A stretch of 64,000 nucleotides of DNA from Callipepla californica brunnescens (GCA_023055505.1 JALIRH010000120.1:620001-684000); one strand, 5' to 3'; counted from the first letter of the stretch, positions 34,331-46,621 are shown. Numbers and translations are program-made. Notes: generated by a model from the sequence alone, not told the origin.

Positions 34331-37300
34331 CCTAACCTAAACCTAATCCCAATCCTAACCCTAACCCTACCCTAACCCCTAACACTAATCCCCTAAACCT
34401 TACCACAACCCTAACCCTGAACCCTAACACTACCCTAACCCTGAACCTAACCCTAATCCTACCCTAACACCAACCCTCACCCTAACCCTAACCCTAACCC
34501 CTAACCCTAACACTAATCCCCTAACCCTAACCCCCTAACCCTAACCCTAACCTAACCCTTACCCCAACCCTAACGCCTAACCATACCCTAACCCTAACCC
34601 TAAACCCTAACACTACCCTAACCCTGAACCTAACCCTAATCCTACCCTAACACCAACCCTCACCCTAACCCTTACCCAAACCCTAAACGTACCCTAACCC
34701 TAACACTAACCCTACCCTAACTCTAACCCTACCCTAACCCTACCCTAACTCTTACCCTATCCCTAACCCTAACCCCTAACCCTAATACTGACCCTAACCC
34801 CTAACCCTAACCCTTACCGTAAATTCTAATCCAACCCTAACCCTTACCCTAACCCCTAACCCTACCCTAACCCTCAAATCTAACCCTAATTCTAACCTAA
34901 CCCTAACCCTAACCTAACCCTACCCTAACCCTCAAATCTAACCCTAATTCTACCCTAACCCTAACCCTACCCTTAACCCTGACCCTAACCATACCCTAAC
35001 CCTTACCTAACCCTAACTCTACCCTAATCCTTAACCCTAAACCTACCCTAACATTTACCCTAACCCCTAACCCTTACCCTAACCCCTACCTAACCATAAC
35101 TCTAACACTAACCCTAACCCTACCCTAACACCTAACCCTACCCTAACCCTGTGCTAACCCTAACCCTGACCCTGACCCTGACCCTGACTCAAACCCTACC
35201 CTTAACCCTGACCCTGACCCTAACCCTACCCTAACCCTTACCTACCCCTAAGCCATAACCCTAACCCTAACACTAACCCTAACCCAACCCTAACCCTACC
35301 CTAACATTTACCCTAACCCCTAACCCTTACCTAACCATAACCCTAACACTAACCCTAAACCTAACCTAACCCTACCCTAACCGTGACCCTAACCCCTATC
35401 CCCAACCCGTAAGCCCAAACCCTAACCCTGTCCCTAACCCCAACCCTACCCTAACCCTAACCCCAACCCTACCCTAACCCTAACCCTGCCCCTAACCCTA
35501 ACACTAACCCCTAACCCTACCCGAGCCCTAACCCCTAACCTTAACCCTAACCCCTAACCCATACCCTACCCTAACACTACCCTACCCTTACCATAAACCT
35601 ACCCTAACTCTACCCTTACCCTAACCCTACCCTAACCCTAACTCTAACCCTACCCTAACTCTAACCCTATCCATAACCCTAACCCTACCATAACCCTATT
35701 GATGGACCCTAACCCTACCCTAACCCTAACCCCTTACCCTAACACCTAACCCTAAACCCTAAACCTTGCCGAACCCTATTGATGGACCCTAACCATAACA
35801 CTAACCCTACCCGTAATCCTACCCCTAACCCTTACCCAACCCTAACCCTAACCCTAATCCAACCTAACCCTAACCCTAACCCTAACACTAACCCTACCCC
35901 TACACATACACCTAACCCTAACCCCTAACCCTAAACCCTAACCCTATTGATGGACCCTAACCGTAACCGGAACCCTAACCCTAACTTTACCCTAACCCTA
36001 CCCGTAACCCTACCCCTAACCCTTACCCTATTCTAACCCTAACCCTAACCCTAACCCTAACCCTACCCTAACCCTAACTCCTAACACCTTAACCCTAATC
36101 CTAACCGCTAACCCTTACCCTACCCTAACCCTACCCCTACCATACCCTAACACTAACCCCTAACCTTAACCCCTAACCCTAACCCTACCCTAACCCTAAC
36201 CCTACACCCTAACCCTAACACAAACCCTACCCTAACCCTATCCTAACCCTACCCTAATCTAACCCTAACCCTATTGATCGACCCAAAACCTAACCCTAAC
36301 CCTACCCTAACCCTAAAACCCTAACCCTGACTCACACCCTACCCGTAACCCTGACCCTAATACTTACCATAACCATTATCTAACCCTAACCCTACCCCTT
36401 AAACCTAACCCTAACCCTACCCTAACCTTTACCCTAACCCTAACCCTTACTTAACCATAACCCTACCCTAACACTAACCCTAACCCTACCGTAAACCCTA
36501 ACCCTTACCCTACCCTAACCCTTACCCTTACCCTAACCCTACCCTAATCCTAACCCCTAACCCCAACCCCTAAGCCCTTATCCTGCCCCTAACCCTTACC
36601 CCACCCTAACCCTAAACCCAACCCTACTCTAGCCCTAAACCTACCCCAGCCCTAACCCCTAACCTTAACCCTAACCACTAACCCAAACCCTACCCTAACC
36701 CTAACCCTACCCTAACCCTACCCTAACTCTAACCCTAACGCTTACCATAACCCTAACCCTAAACCTTACCCTAACGCTAACCCTACCCTAACCCTAACCC
36801 TGACACTGACCCTAACCCCTAACCCTAACCCTTACCGTAACCTCTAATCCAAACCTAACCCTAACCCTACCCTTACCTTAACCCTACCCATACCCCTACC
36901 CTTACCCCTACCCCTACCCTAACCCTACCCTAACCCCTAACCCTTACCCTAACCATACTATAAGCCTAACCCTGACCCTAACACTGACCCTAACCCTAAC
37001 CCTTACCCTAACCCTTACCTTTCCCTAACTCTTACCCTAACCCTACCCTAACCCTTACCATAAACCTAATCCTAACCCCTACCCTAACATTAACCCTACA
37101 CTAACCCTGACCCAAACACCTAACCCTAACCTAACACTAGCCCTACCCTAACCCTAACCCCAACCCTATCCTTAACCCTAACCCTAACTCCTAACCCTAC
37201 TCTAACCCTAAACCTTAACCTAACCGTAACCCCTGACCATACCCTAACCCCTAACCCTAACCCTACCCATACCCCTACCCCTACACTAACCCAACCCCTA

Positions 37301-40300
37301 ACCCCTAACCCTAGCCCTACCCTAACCCCTAAACCTAACCCTAACCCTAAACCTTAACCCTACCCTAACCCTACCCTAAACCTAACCCTAACCTTAAACC
37401 CTAACCCTAACCCACCAGATCCCTAACCCTAACTCTAACCCTAACCCTACTGATTCCTTACCCTAACCCTACCCTAACTCTAACCTAACCCTAACCCTAT
37501 TCCTAACCCCAACTTTAACCCTACCCTAACCCTAACCCTTAACCCTACCCTAACCCTTATCCTAACCGTAACCCCTGACTCTACCCTAACCCCTAACCCT
37601 AACCCTACCCTAATCCCAACCCAACCCTAACACTAACCCTACCCTAACCCTAACCCCAACCCTATCCCTAAACCTACCCTTACCCTAACCTTAACCCTAA
37701 CCCCTAACCCTTATCCTAACCTTAACCCCTGACGCTACCCTAACCCCTAACCCTAACCCTACCCTAACCCTAACCCAACCCTAACCCTACCCTAACCCTT
37801 ACCCTAAACCAAACCCTACCCTAACTCTAACCCTAACCCTTACCCTGACCCTAACCCCTAACCCTAACCCTTACAGTAACCCCTAACCCTACCCTAACCC
37901 TAACCCCTAACCTTAACCCCTAACCCTAAACCCTAACCCTAACCCTACACTAACCCTAATCTAAACTAACCCTAACCCTATTGATGGACCCAAAACCTAA
38001 CCCTAACCCTACACTAACCATAACACTTAACCTAACCGTACCCTAACCCTAACCCTGACCCTAACCCTGACTCAAACCCTACCCTTAACCCTGACCCTAA
38101 CCCTACCCTAACCCTTACCTAACCCTAACCCTACCCTAACCCTAACACTACCCTAACATTTACCCTAACCCCTAACCCTTACCTAACCATAACCCTAACA
38201 CTAAAACTAACCCTACTCTAACCCCTAACCCTACCCTAACCCTTACCCTAACACTAACCCTAAACGTACCCTAACCGTGACCCTAACCCCTAACCCCAAC
38301 CCCAAAGCCCTAACCCTAACCCTGCCCCTAACCCCAACCCAACCCTAACCCTAACCCCAACCCTACCCTAACCCTAACACTAACCCCTAACCCTACCCTA
38401 GCCCTAACTCCTAACCCCTAATTTTAACCCTAACACTAACCCTAGCCCTACCCTAACCCTAACCCTACCCCTTACACTAACCATACCCTAACCCTAAAAC
38501 TGACCCTACACCATCCCTGACCCTAACCCTAACCCTTACCCTAACCCTTACCTATCCCTAACCCTACTCTAACCCTTAACCCTAACCCTACCCTAACCCT
38601 TACCCATACCCCTACCCCTAACCCCTAAATCTAGCCCTACCCTAAGCCTAACCCTACCCTATCCCTAACCCTTACCCTAACCCTTACCTATCCCTAACCC
38701 TACCCTAACCCTAACCATACCCCTACCCCTAACCCCTACATCTAGCCCTACCCTAACCCTAACCCTACCCTATCCCTAACCCTAACCCTAACCCTTACCT
38801 ATCCCTAACCCTACCCTAACCCTACCCCTAACCCTACCCTAACCCTGACTCAAACCCTACCCTTAACCCTGACCCTGACCCTAACCCTACCCTAACCCTT
38901 ACCTACCCCTAACCCATAACCCTAACCCATAACCCTAACCCTAACCCTACCCTAACATTTACCCTAACCCTTACCTAACCATAACCCTAACACTAACCCT
39001 AAACCTAACCTAACCCTACCCTAACCGTGACCCTAACCCCTATCCCCAACCCGTAAGCCCAAACCCTAACCCTGTCCCTAACCCCAACTCTACCCTAACC
39101 CTAACCACAACCCTACCCTAACCCTAAACCTAACACTAACCCCTAACCCTACCCTAGCCCTAATCCCTAACCCATACCCTACCCTAACACTACCCTACCC
39201 TTACCCTAAACCTACTCTAACTCTACCCTTACCCTAACCCTACCCTCAACCTAACTATAACCCTACCCTAACTCTAACCCTAACCCTAACCCTTACCCTA
39301 TCCCTAACCCTAACCCCTAACCCTGACACTGACCCTAACCACTAAACCTAACCCTTACCGTAAATTCTAATCCAACCCTAACCCTAACCCTACCCTAACC
39401 CTACCCATACCCCTACCCCTACCCCTAACCTAACCCTAACACTACCCTAACCCTAACCCCTAACCGTAGCCCTACCCTAACCCTACCCCTCACCCTAACC
39501 CTAACACTACCCTAACCCTAACCCCTAACCCTAACCCCTAACCGTAGCCCTACCCTAACCCTACCCCTCACCCTAACCCTATCCCTTACCCTAACCCTTA
39601 CCTATCCCTAACCCTAACCCTACCCTAAACCTAACCCTAACCTTAAACCCTAACCCCAACCCACCAGATCCCTAACCCTAACTCTAACCCTAACCCTACT
39701 GATTCCTTACCATAACCCTACCCTAACCCTAACCCTACCCTAAACTTAACCCCTAACCCTAAGCCTTACCCTAACCCTAACATTGACCCTATCCCTGACC
39801 CTAACCCCTAACCCTAACCCTTACCGTAACCCCTAACCCTAAACCCTAACCCTAACACTAACCCTACACTAACCCTAATCTAAACTAACCCTAACCCTAT
39901 TGATGGACCCAAAACCTAACCCTAACCCTACACTAACCATAACACTTAACCTAACCGTACCCTAACCCTAACCCTGACCCTAACCCTGACTCAAACCCTA
40001 CCCTTAACCCTGACCCTAACCCTACCCTAACCCTTACCTAACCCTAACCATACCCTAACCCTAACACTGACCCTAACCCTATCCCTGACCCTAACACTTA
40101 CCTAACCCTAACCCTAACCCTAACCCTAACCCTAACCCTACCCTAACCCTTACCTATCTCTAACCCTACTCTAACCCTAACCCTAACCCCACCCTAACCC
40201 TACCCTAACCCTCCAATCTAACCCTAATTCTACTCTAACCCTAACCCCTAACCCTAACCCTACCCTAACCCTAAACCCTAATCCTACCATAACCCTGTTG

Positions 40301-41997
40301 ATGGACCCTAATTCTACCTTAACCCTAACCCCTAACCCTAACACTAACCCTACACTAACCCTAATCTAAACTAACCCTAACCCTATTGATGGACCCAAAA
40401 CCTAACCCTAACCCTACCCTAACCATAACACTTACCCTAACCGTACCCTAACCCTAACCCTACCCTAACCCTCACCCTAACACTACCCTAACACTACCCT
40501 AACATTTACCCTAACCCCTAACCCTTACCTGACCATAACCCTAACACTAAACCTAACCCTAACCCTTAACCCCAACCCCTAAGCCCTAACCCTAACTCCT
40601 AAGCCCTAACCCCACCCTAACCCTAACCCTGCCCCTAACACCTAACCCTACCCTAGCCCTATCCTCGCCCTAACCCTACCCTAGCCCTAACCCCTAATTT
40701 TAACCCTAACCCCTAACCCTAACCCTACCCTAACCCTAACCCTGCCCCTAACCCTAACCCTAACACTGACCCTACCCCTATCCCTGACCCTAACCCTTAC
40801 TCTAACCCTTAACCCGAACCCTACCCAAACCCTTACCCTAACCCCTAACCCTAACCCTACACTAACCCTCAAATCTAACCCTAATTCTACCCTAACCCTA
40901 ACCCCTAACCCTACCCTAACCCTGACTCAAACCCTACCCTTAACCCCGACCCTAGCCCTACCCTAACCCTTACCCTGACACTACCCTAACATTTACCCTA
41001 ACCTTTAAACCTTACCTAACCATAGCACTAATACTAAAACTAACCCTACCCTAACCCCTAACCCTACCCTAACCCTTTCCCTAACACTAACCCTAACCCT
41101 GCACTAACCGTGACCCTAACCCCCAACCCCAACCCCTAAGCCCTAACCCTAACCCTGCCCCTAACCCCAACCCTACCCTAACCCTAACCCTGCCCCTAAC
41201 CCTAACACTAACCCCTAACCCTACCCTAGCCCTAACCCCTAACCCCTAATTTTAACCCTAACCCTTAACCCTAGCCCTACCCTAACCCTGCCCTAACCCT
41301 AACCATACCCTAACCCTAACACTGACCCTAACCCTATCCCTGACCCTAACCCTTACCTATCCCTAACCCTACCCTAACCCTTAACCCTAACCCTACTCTA
41401 ACACTTACCCTAACCCCTAACCCTAACCCTATCCCTTACCTAACCCTATCCCTACACTAACCCTCAAATCTAACCCTAATTCTACCCTAACCCTAACCCC
41501 ACCCTAAACCTAACCCTGACTCAAACCCTACCCTAACCCTTACCTAACCCTAACCCTACCCTAACCCTAACACTACCCTAACATTTACCCTAACCCCTAA
41601 CCCTTACCTAACCATAACAGTAACACTAAAACTAACCGTACCCTAACCCCTAACCCTACCCTAACCCTTACCCTAACACTAACCCTAACCCTGCACTAAC
41701 CGTGACCCTAACCCCTAACCCCAACCCCTAAGCCCTAACCCTAACCCTGCCCCTAACCCCAACCCTACCCTAACCCTAACCCTGCCCCTAACCCTACCCT
41801 AGCCCTAACCCCTAACCCCTAATTTTAACCCTAACCCTTAACCCTAGCCCTACCCTAACCCTAACCATACCCTAACCCTAACAGTGACCCTAACACTATC
41901 CCTGACCCTAACCCTTACCTATCCCTAACCCTACCCTAACCCTACCCTAACCCTTACCATAAACCTAATCCTAACCCCTACCCTAACATTAACCCTG
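34331..41997 (+). repeat. Variant telomeric repeat block (CCCTAA strand)
   Basis: About 7.7 kb of CCCTAA with frequent 5-8 bp variants (CCCTA, CCCCTAA, CCCTTA, CCCTGA). It is not a pure hexamer array. Recognisable islands recur: ATTGATGGACCC or close forms near 35698, 35778, 35945, 36272, 37979, 39899, 40306 and 40384; CACCAGATCCC followed by TACTGATTCC near 37415 and 39662. Larger duplicated blocks are at about 37940-38110, 39850-40040 and 40340-40460, at about 35185-35450 and 38845-39095, and at about 40900-41260 and 41500-41850. There are no genes. Confidence 0.92.
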
Positions 41998-42658
41998 AAT
42001 CAAAAGAATGCATTAAGTTCTGAGAAGCTACGTCAAGGTGTATTCATTGCATGGGTAAGAAAGTCTGTCAGAACACAGCTCCAATAACCGAGTCACTTCA
42101 TTCCTCAAGGGATGCTCCAGCAGCACATTCTACTTGGATATCACAGACCCAATTTTTTCCAGGTAACAGTGGTTAGGTAACTCGAGTAGCTCCTAATTCC
42201 TCCTCAGTGATTACCAGTCTAGTTTGTGACAAATCTGAGGCGCCTTCACTGAAGTTACACTTCTGTAAGAAAGCTGTTTCAGTAGTAGAATATCACCAAA
42301 CCAAAACTCTGCCAACGTCCTAGGGTCTTTTCTTATCTAAAACGATGAAGTCAGAACTTACAACTGTGTCTCCACAAGACTGCTATTAGTCAGCAGTCTC
42401 CGGTACCCTTCCTAAACTCACACTTGAAGAGCTTTCCTCCTTCCGCAATCAGAGTTTCTTTGAACAAAACATCTGGCTAACAAAAACAAGAACCTAAGCA
42501 AGCACATTTTCAGGCATTCTCTTGCCCAAACGCACACACAAAGAAGCAACAAAAACCACCACCACCAACAGACACGCAATGAGATAAGCCCAGCAAATTC
42601 ACAACCTGATCACGTGCACTGCCCATCCCGCTGTTAGGAAGGACGTGCAATTTCTTAC
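41998..42658. other. Low-copy sequence, no recognised gene
   Basis: Ordinary base composition, starting abruptly after the telomeric block at AATCAAAAGAATGC. It would be intron or 3' flank of the minus-strand XPO1-like exons. I looked for the next XPO1 exon and did not find it. Confidence 0.5.
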
Positions 42659-42842
42659 CGTCAGCCTCAAGAGCTGCAGACATGTTTTCACTTGGGCACT
42701 TGGACATATTCAGCATATCTAAATCAATTCTTCCCAGCTGAATCACAAAGGGGCGGCCAGCTGCTTTCCATGCCCTTACGCTGCTTTTCAGAATGCTACC
42801 AAGCTGCGTAACGGCTTCAGGATCCTTCAGAACATCAACATT
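42659..42842 (-). pseudogene. XPO1 (exportin-1)-like exon, diverged
   Basis: Exportin-1 carries leucine-rich NES cargo out of the nucleus. The minus strand has acceptor TTCTTTTCCACAG directly before 42842, then 184 nt open in one frame (NVDVLKDPEAVTQLGSILK, later RPFVIQLGRIDLDMLN, then SENMSAALEADG), then donor GTAAGA at 42658. This corresponds to an internal exon of XPO1 by recalled sequence, with roughly a third of residues changed. Such change is striking because XPO1 is nearly invariant among vertebrates. The upstream exon contains a stop, so I treat both as parts of a decayed duplicate. The exon itself has no stop and both splice sites look usable. Confidence 0.82.
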
Positions 42843-43159
42843 CTGTGGAAAAGAACTGAGCTAACTCCAGTCAGTCAACGAAAACGCCATTTATCTTCTA
42901 ATACAAAAACGGTCACTTTCACGTTTAGGGTTATCTTACACGCTGTGTTAAAGCATGTTCTGTCAAGTTCTTCAACTGGATTTAAACCAGTCTCAGTTGT
43001 TTAGGTCTCCTTCAACACTTCTACTGCCAGATCAACCATTGCTTTATAAAAGTTCAGCACAGCCAAGTTCACTTCATTCCACAGATAAAAAAAAAATGGA
43101 ATAACAACAAACATTCAGCACTTTTACTTTAGTTGAATACACAAAATGTACCGTCTGAC

Positions 43160-43294
43160 TTTTGTTGCCTGCCGAATTCTGCAGTCCTATACTGGATTAG
43201 GGAGCAGCATGTGTTTTTCTATCAGATGCTCCTGTACAGTCCGGTCTGTCTGCGCCCCAACCACGTATCCTACTGCTCCACAGAACGGATGCAC
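43160..43294 (-). pseudogene. XPO1-like exon with premature stop
   Basis: The minus strand has acceptor TTTTTCAATCAG at 43295-43306, then 45 codons including VGAQTDRTVQEHLIEKHMLL and ending IRQATK, with donor GTCAGA at 43159. It is the exon immediately 5' of the one at 42659-42842 in XPO1; the reading phase joins exactly and the intron is 317 bp. Codon 36 is TAG where XPO1 has tryptophan, and several other residues differ. The split by introns shows a genomic duplication and not a processed copy. Confidence 0.82.
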
Positions 43295-43489
43295 CTGATT
43301 GAAAAACAAGAAGTCCAACAGAAAGTTAAGGAAGACTAACCCAAAATGTACAGCGTTCAGGTAGTAAAAGTTCCAAATGGCTTTCCAATGACTAAATACC
43401 CACTTCCCACCTCAGTTCACAAGATCCTTCTCCATCCTTTCCTTCCTTACTCCACATTTAAAGCAAGCCTCTGCTCCCCTCCAATACAG
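43295..43489. other. Intron-like sequence between XPO1-like exon and CR1
   Basis: Unique-looking sequence. A pyrimidine-rich tract is present and nothing else is recognised. Confidence 0.4.
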
Positions 43490-43988
43490 GCAGGAAATTA
43501 GAAATGCAAAAGCCCAGCTCCAACTTAGACTGGCTACTGCAGTAAAGCAGAGCAAAGAATCCTTTTACAAATATATTAACAGTAAAAGAACTAAGGAGAA
43601 TTTCTCTCCTTTACTTGATGCGGCAGGGAATGGAACCACAGAGGATAAGGAAAAGGCTGAGGTTCTCAATGCCTTCTTCACGTCTCTCTTTAATAGACAG
43701 ATCAGTTAACTCAGGATACTTTTTGCCCTGACCTGGAAGTCTGGGACGAAGCGCATCATACACCCCCTGTGATCCTAGCAGAGACAGTCAGAGACCTGCT
43801 CCTCCATCTGAACTGCCGCAAGTCCATGGGACCAGATGGGATCCAACCAAGGGTGCTGAGGGAGCTGGCAGAGGTGATTGCCAAGCCGCTTTCTGTCATC
43901 TATCAGCATTCCTGGTCATCTGGAGAGGTCCCACAAGATTGGAGGCTTGCCGATGTGACTCCCATCTACAAAAAAGACCGTAAGGAAG
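43490..43988 (+). mobile_element. CR1 LINE fragment (ORF2 reverse transcriptase)
   Basis: The nucleotide sequence and the 43769-onward frame match CR1 ORF2: RDLLLHLNCRKSMGPDGIQP, then RVLRELAEVIAKPLSVIYQ, then VPQDWRLADVTPIYKK. CR1 is the dominant avian LINE. An earlier part (about 43490-43768) is CR1-like but crosses frame breaks. The element is cut at 43988 by the LTR of the second ERV. The 5' start is approximate. Confidence 0.9.
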
Positions 43989-44250
43989 TGTCATGGTTTT
44001 ATGATTTTTTGGTACTGGTATTCCACATCATGGCATCATGTGGTGCATTGGGAGTCAGGGAGAAAACTACATTCCCCCAGAGGACTTGGCAATGCTTTGT
44101 ATTTTTTCACGTGTTTTCCGCTCAGAGGGAACAGATAAAAACTCTCTGCGGTCACGGGACATTCTCTCTTTCCTCTAGGATCACTTAGGAGTGGGTGCTC
44201 GCTGCCGTCCGCCTTCAGCGTTAGCGCAAGGCCTTCGGTTTATCAGGCAC

Positions 44251-44293
<43 letters not shown>

Positions 44294-44536
44294 TACTCGT
44301 TTTGTTTGATTCATTGGGCTTAATTCCAAATTGTATTGCATTATACTGTGTTATTTACTTCCTGATGTCTTATTTAGTAAATTAGCTTTTCCCCCTCAGA
44401 TCGTTGCCGCTGTTTTGTTTTGGGGCTTATCTCCCTTTTTCCCTTTCCCCCTTCCCCTTGTCCGGGGTGTGGGCCTGTGGGTCTCCTTCCTCGGTTGTCG
44501 CAGGGCCGGGCTGAACCGGCTCACAAACCCCTGACA
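43989..44536 (+). mobile_element. 5' LTR of second ERV
   Basis: 548 bp starting TGTCATGGTTTTATG and ending CCCCTGACA. It holds a CT dinucleotide run at about 44248-44289 that is much shorter in the related solo LTR at 33330-33903, so the run expanded in this copy. A TATA-like GATAAAAACT lies near 44133. Confidence 0.92.
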
Positions 44537-44540
44537 TTTT

Positions 44541-44558
44541 TGGCGCCCAACGTGGGGC
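44541..44558 (+). other. Primer binding site, tRNA-Lys1,2 type
   Basis: TGGCGCCCAACGTGGGGC lies 4 bp after the LTR. It matches the recalled 18 nt PBS of viruses primed by tRNA-Lys1,2. Confidence 0.85.
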
Positions 44559-44768
44559 ACAACCAGCTGCCTTAGCCAGGCAGAGACAAACTTTTAGAGT
44601 ACATCTCTGTCTGTTGTTAACAAGCTTATCTGTACTGCAAGTGCTGTACAGCAAAACACGACCTTGAAGTCCGGGCGTACTGTCAGTTGTTTTGGGATAT
44701 CTGTAAACTTCTTTTGGGTACTGCCAGATTGTTTTAGTACAAGAAAAAAAAAAAATAATAATAAAAAG

Positions 44769-45185
44769 ATGTCTTTTCTGTTTCTGTTAAAACTGCCCTT
44801 ACAGGGATTGTACTTCACCGCTTTTTCCCTCTTAATGCTCAAAACGTACTGGAACTTGGTTAAGTTTGCCATTCTGTTCCATTGGGTCTGGTCCCTGTAT
44901 GATAAATTAAAAGCAATGATAGAGGAACCTGCCAGATCCCAGGGCACCCCAGCTAATGGAACAAAGGATAACATGTTAACGAACCATGTGATGTTTGAAT
45001 GGGTATCCAGGTTCCCCTCTCAGTTTTTTATGAATTTTCAAGATCACAGCTTAGGGATGGTGTTAATAATTGGGATATTAGTCCTCCTGCATGTAGTAGC
45101 ACTTTACATCATGTGCAGGAAGCTTCTCCCAGAAACAGAGAATGTTGAATGGCAGGGAGAGTGGAGAGTTTTAGGAAAGAAATGA
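44769..45185 (+). CDS. Small two-segment membrane ORF upstream of gag-like ORF
   Basis: 138 codons from the first ATG (44769), which follows an A-rich tract. The frame is open upstream to a TTG at 44664 but has no earlier ATG. There is a hydrophobic segment near residues 3-32 and another near residues 95-112 (GMVLIIGILVLLHVVALYI), followed by a charged tail. After the TGA at 45183 the same frame stays open for about 55 more codons (including SWDFSPEQLQDPEELGLYLS), overlapping the start of the gag-like ORF in another frame. It lies between PBS and gag, where most simple retroviruses have only leader. Function unknown; it could be a leader/accessory protein or a captured host exon. Confidence 0.5.
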   Translation: MSFLFLLKLPLQGLYFTAFSLLMLKTYWNLVKFAILFHWVWSLYDKLKAMIEEPARSQGTPANGTKDNMLTNHVMFEWVSRFPSQFFMNFQDHSLGMVLIIGILVLLHVVALYIMCRKLLPETENVEWQGEWRVLGKK

Positions 45186-45349
45186 GAAGGATGGGGACAC
45201 CCGGTGTCATGGGATTTTTCTCCTGAACAATTGCAGGATCCTGAGGAGCTAGGCCTGTATCTGAGTAAAGGGTGCTGCGGCTCAGAAAGATCTGAGGTGG
45301 AACACTTATTTGGGGCTTGGCCTATGCTTACCGAGGTTTATATACTATT

Positions 45350-46426
45350 ATGAAGAGAGAGAGTGTCCAAACTGAGGCCCAAACCAAAGAGGAAAACCTC
45401 CCGGTCACACCTGACCAGCCAAAGGAAGCACCAGTATCAAAGTCAGTTGCCCCTGTGGAAGGCAAGAAATGGAAACGTGTGTCCTCGCGCCTAGAACGCA
45501 AAGAAGAGGTGCCGAAAGAAGAGGAAGATATAGGTGAGGGGGTGGCCACAACCCCATCACCATCGAGAAAGGCAACAAAGAAAAGTGAGAGACATGGAGA
45601 AGAAAGTGATGATGAAGGTGAAGAGAAAGTTAAAGTTACGACGTTTCGTTGGCCCGTGAAAATGTCTGAGATCCAAGGCTCAAGAAAGGAGTTTATTCGA
45701 CGTCCAGATGAGAGTATTGTCACTTGGTTGCTTCGGTGTTGGGACAACCGGGCCAACAGTGTGTCCCTTGATAGTAACGAAGCTCGCCAACTAGGAAACA
45801 TTGCCCGAGATCCGGCTGTCGACAGAGGAATCAGCAGGTATATGGATGGAATCGCCAGCCTCTGGCAACGAATGCTAGTAGCTGTGAGGGAAAGATATCC
45901 CTACAAGAGTGACCTGGCACCTAAAGTGAAAAGGTGGAAAACTATTGAGGAAGGCATCCAGTATTTGAGAGAAACAGCTGTGTCGGAAATGCTGTATGAT
46001 CCCACCTTTGATCCTGACGATCGGGACCATGATCCGGAGAAAGTAAGGAGTACACCCGAAATATGTCAGAAGCTTTCAAAGTCAGCACCAGAAAGGTACG
46101 CCGGTACACTAGTGACAACGTTCAACAGATATGAGGACCAAGACAGAAAACCCCCAGTTTTTGAACTAATTCTTACACTTCAAAACTTCAAACAAAAATT
46201 TCCGCCGCCATACACGTCCATTTCAGCCATATCAAAGTTAGAAGGACAAATGGAAGATATACTGGGAAAATTATCCCAACTGATTGATAGGGTTGAATCG
46301 GTTGCAGCTATCAGAAGCAAACGCCATCCTGCTCGAGCAAATGACAGCACTAACTTCACTAACTTCATGTCGCGTGCGGCTTTGTGGAGTTACTTACGTG
46401 CAAATGGAGAAGATATGAAGGAATGA
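45350..46426 (+). CDS. gag: Gag-like protein (intact ORF)
   Basis: 358 codons from the first ATG (45350); the open frame reaches back to a TTG at 45317. The N-terminal third is low-complexity and rich in E, K, P and S. The middle (about residues 100-290) is the folded, probably capsid-related part, with DESIVTWLLRCWDNRANSVS and ARQLGNIARDPAVDRGISRY. The C-terminal third has a predicted coiled coil (ISKLEGQMEDILGKLSQLID). I see no CCHC zinc knuckle. It is the only long undamaged ORF of this element. The TGA that ends it is followed by protease in the same frame, so stop readthrough could have produced the polyprotein. Assigned as gag by position and context. Confidence 0.65.
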   Translation: MKRESVQTEAQTKEENLPVTPDQPKEAPVSKSVAPVEGKKWKRVSSRLERKEEVPKEEEDIGEGVATTPSPSRKATKKSERHGEESDDEGEEKVKVTTFRWPVKMSEIQGSRKEFIRRPDESIVTWLLRCWDNRANSVSLDSNEARQLGNIARDPAVDRGISRYMDGIASLWQRMLVAVRERYPYKSDLAPKVKRWKTIEEGIQYLRETAVSEMLYDPTFDPDDRDHDPEKVRSTPEICQKLSKSAPERYAGTLVTTFNRYEDQDRKPPVFELILTLQNFKQKFPPPYTSISAISKLEGQMEDILGKLSQLIDRVESVAAIRSKRHPARANDSTNFTNFMSRAALWSYLRANGEDMKE

Positions 46427-46621
46427 CATCAAAAACCCACCCCTGCACTGCGAGTACGGGTGAGAGAATTACAACACAGACCAACTACCAGCGAAGTTGT
46501 TCCCGTCACTACAGGTAATGAATAGAGGGGCCCTGCCCTCAGCCAGAGGAGGGAGAGGGATAATAGAGTGTATTGGACTGTGTGGATTCGGTGGCCTGGC
46601 ACATCAAACCCACAGAAATAG

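Noticed and set aside
42001..42650. Further XPO1-like exons downstream
   Set aside because: I looked on the minus strand for the next expected exon and saw nothing recognisable; it may lie outside or be deleted.
45328..45801. 157-codon minus-strand ORF
   Set aside because: It is antisense to the gag-like ORF and mirrors its E/K-rich codons; no independent support.
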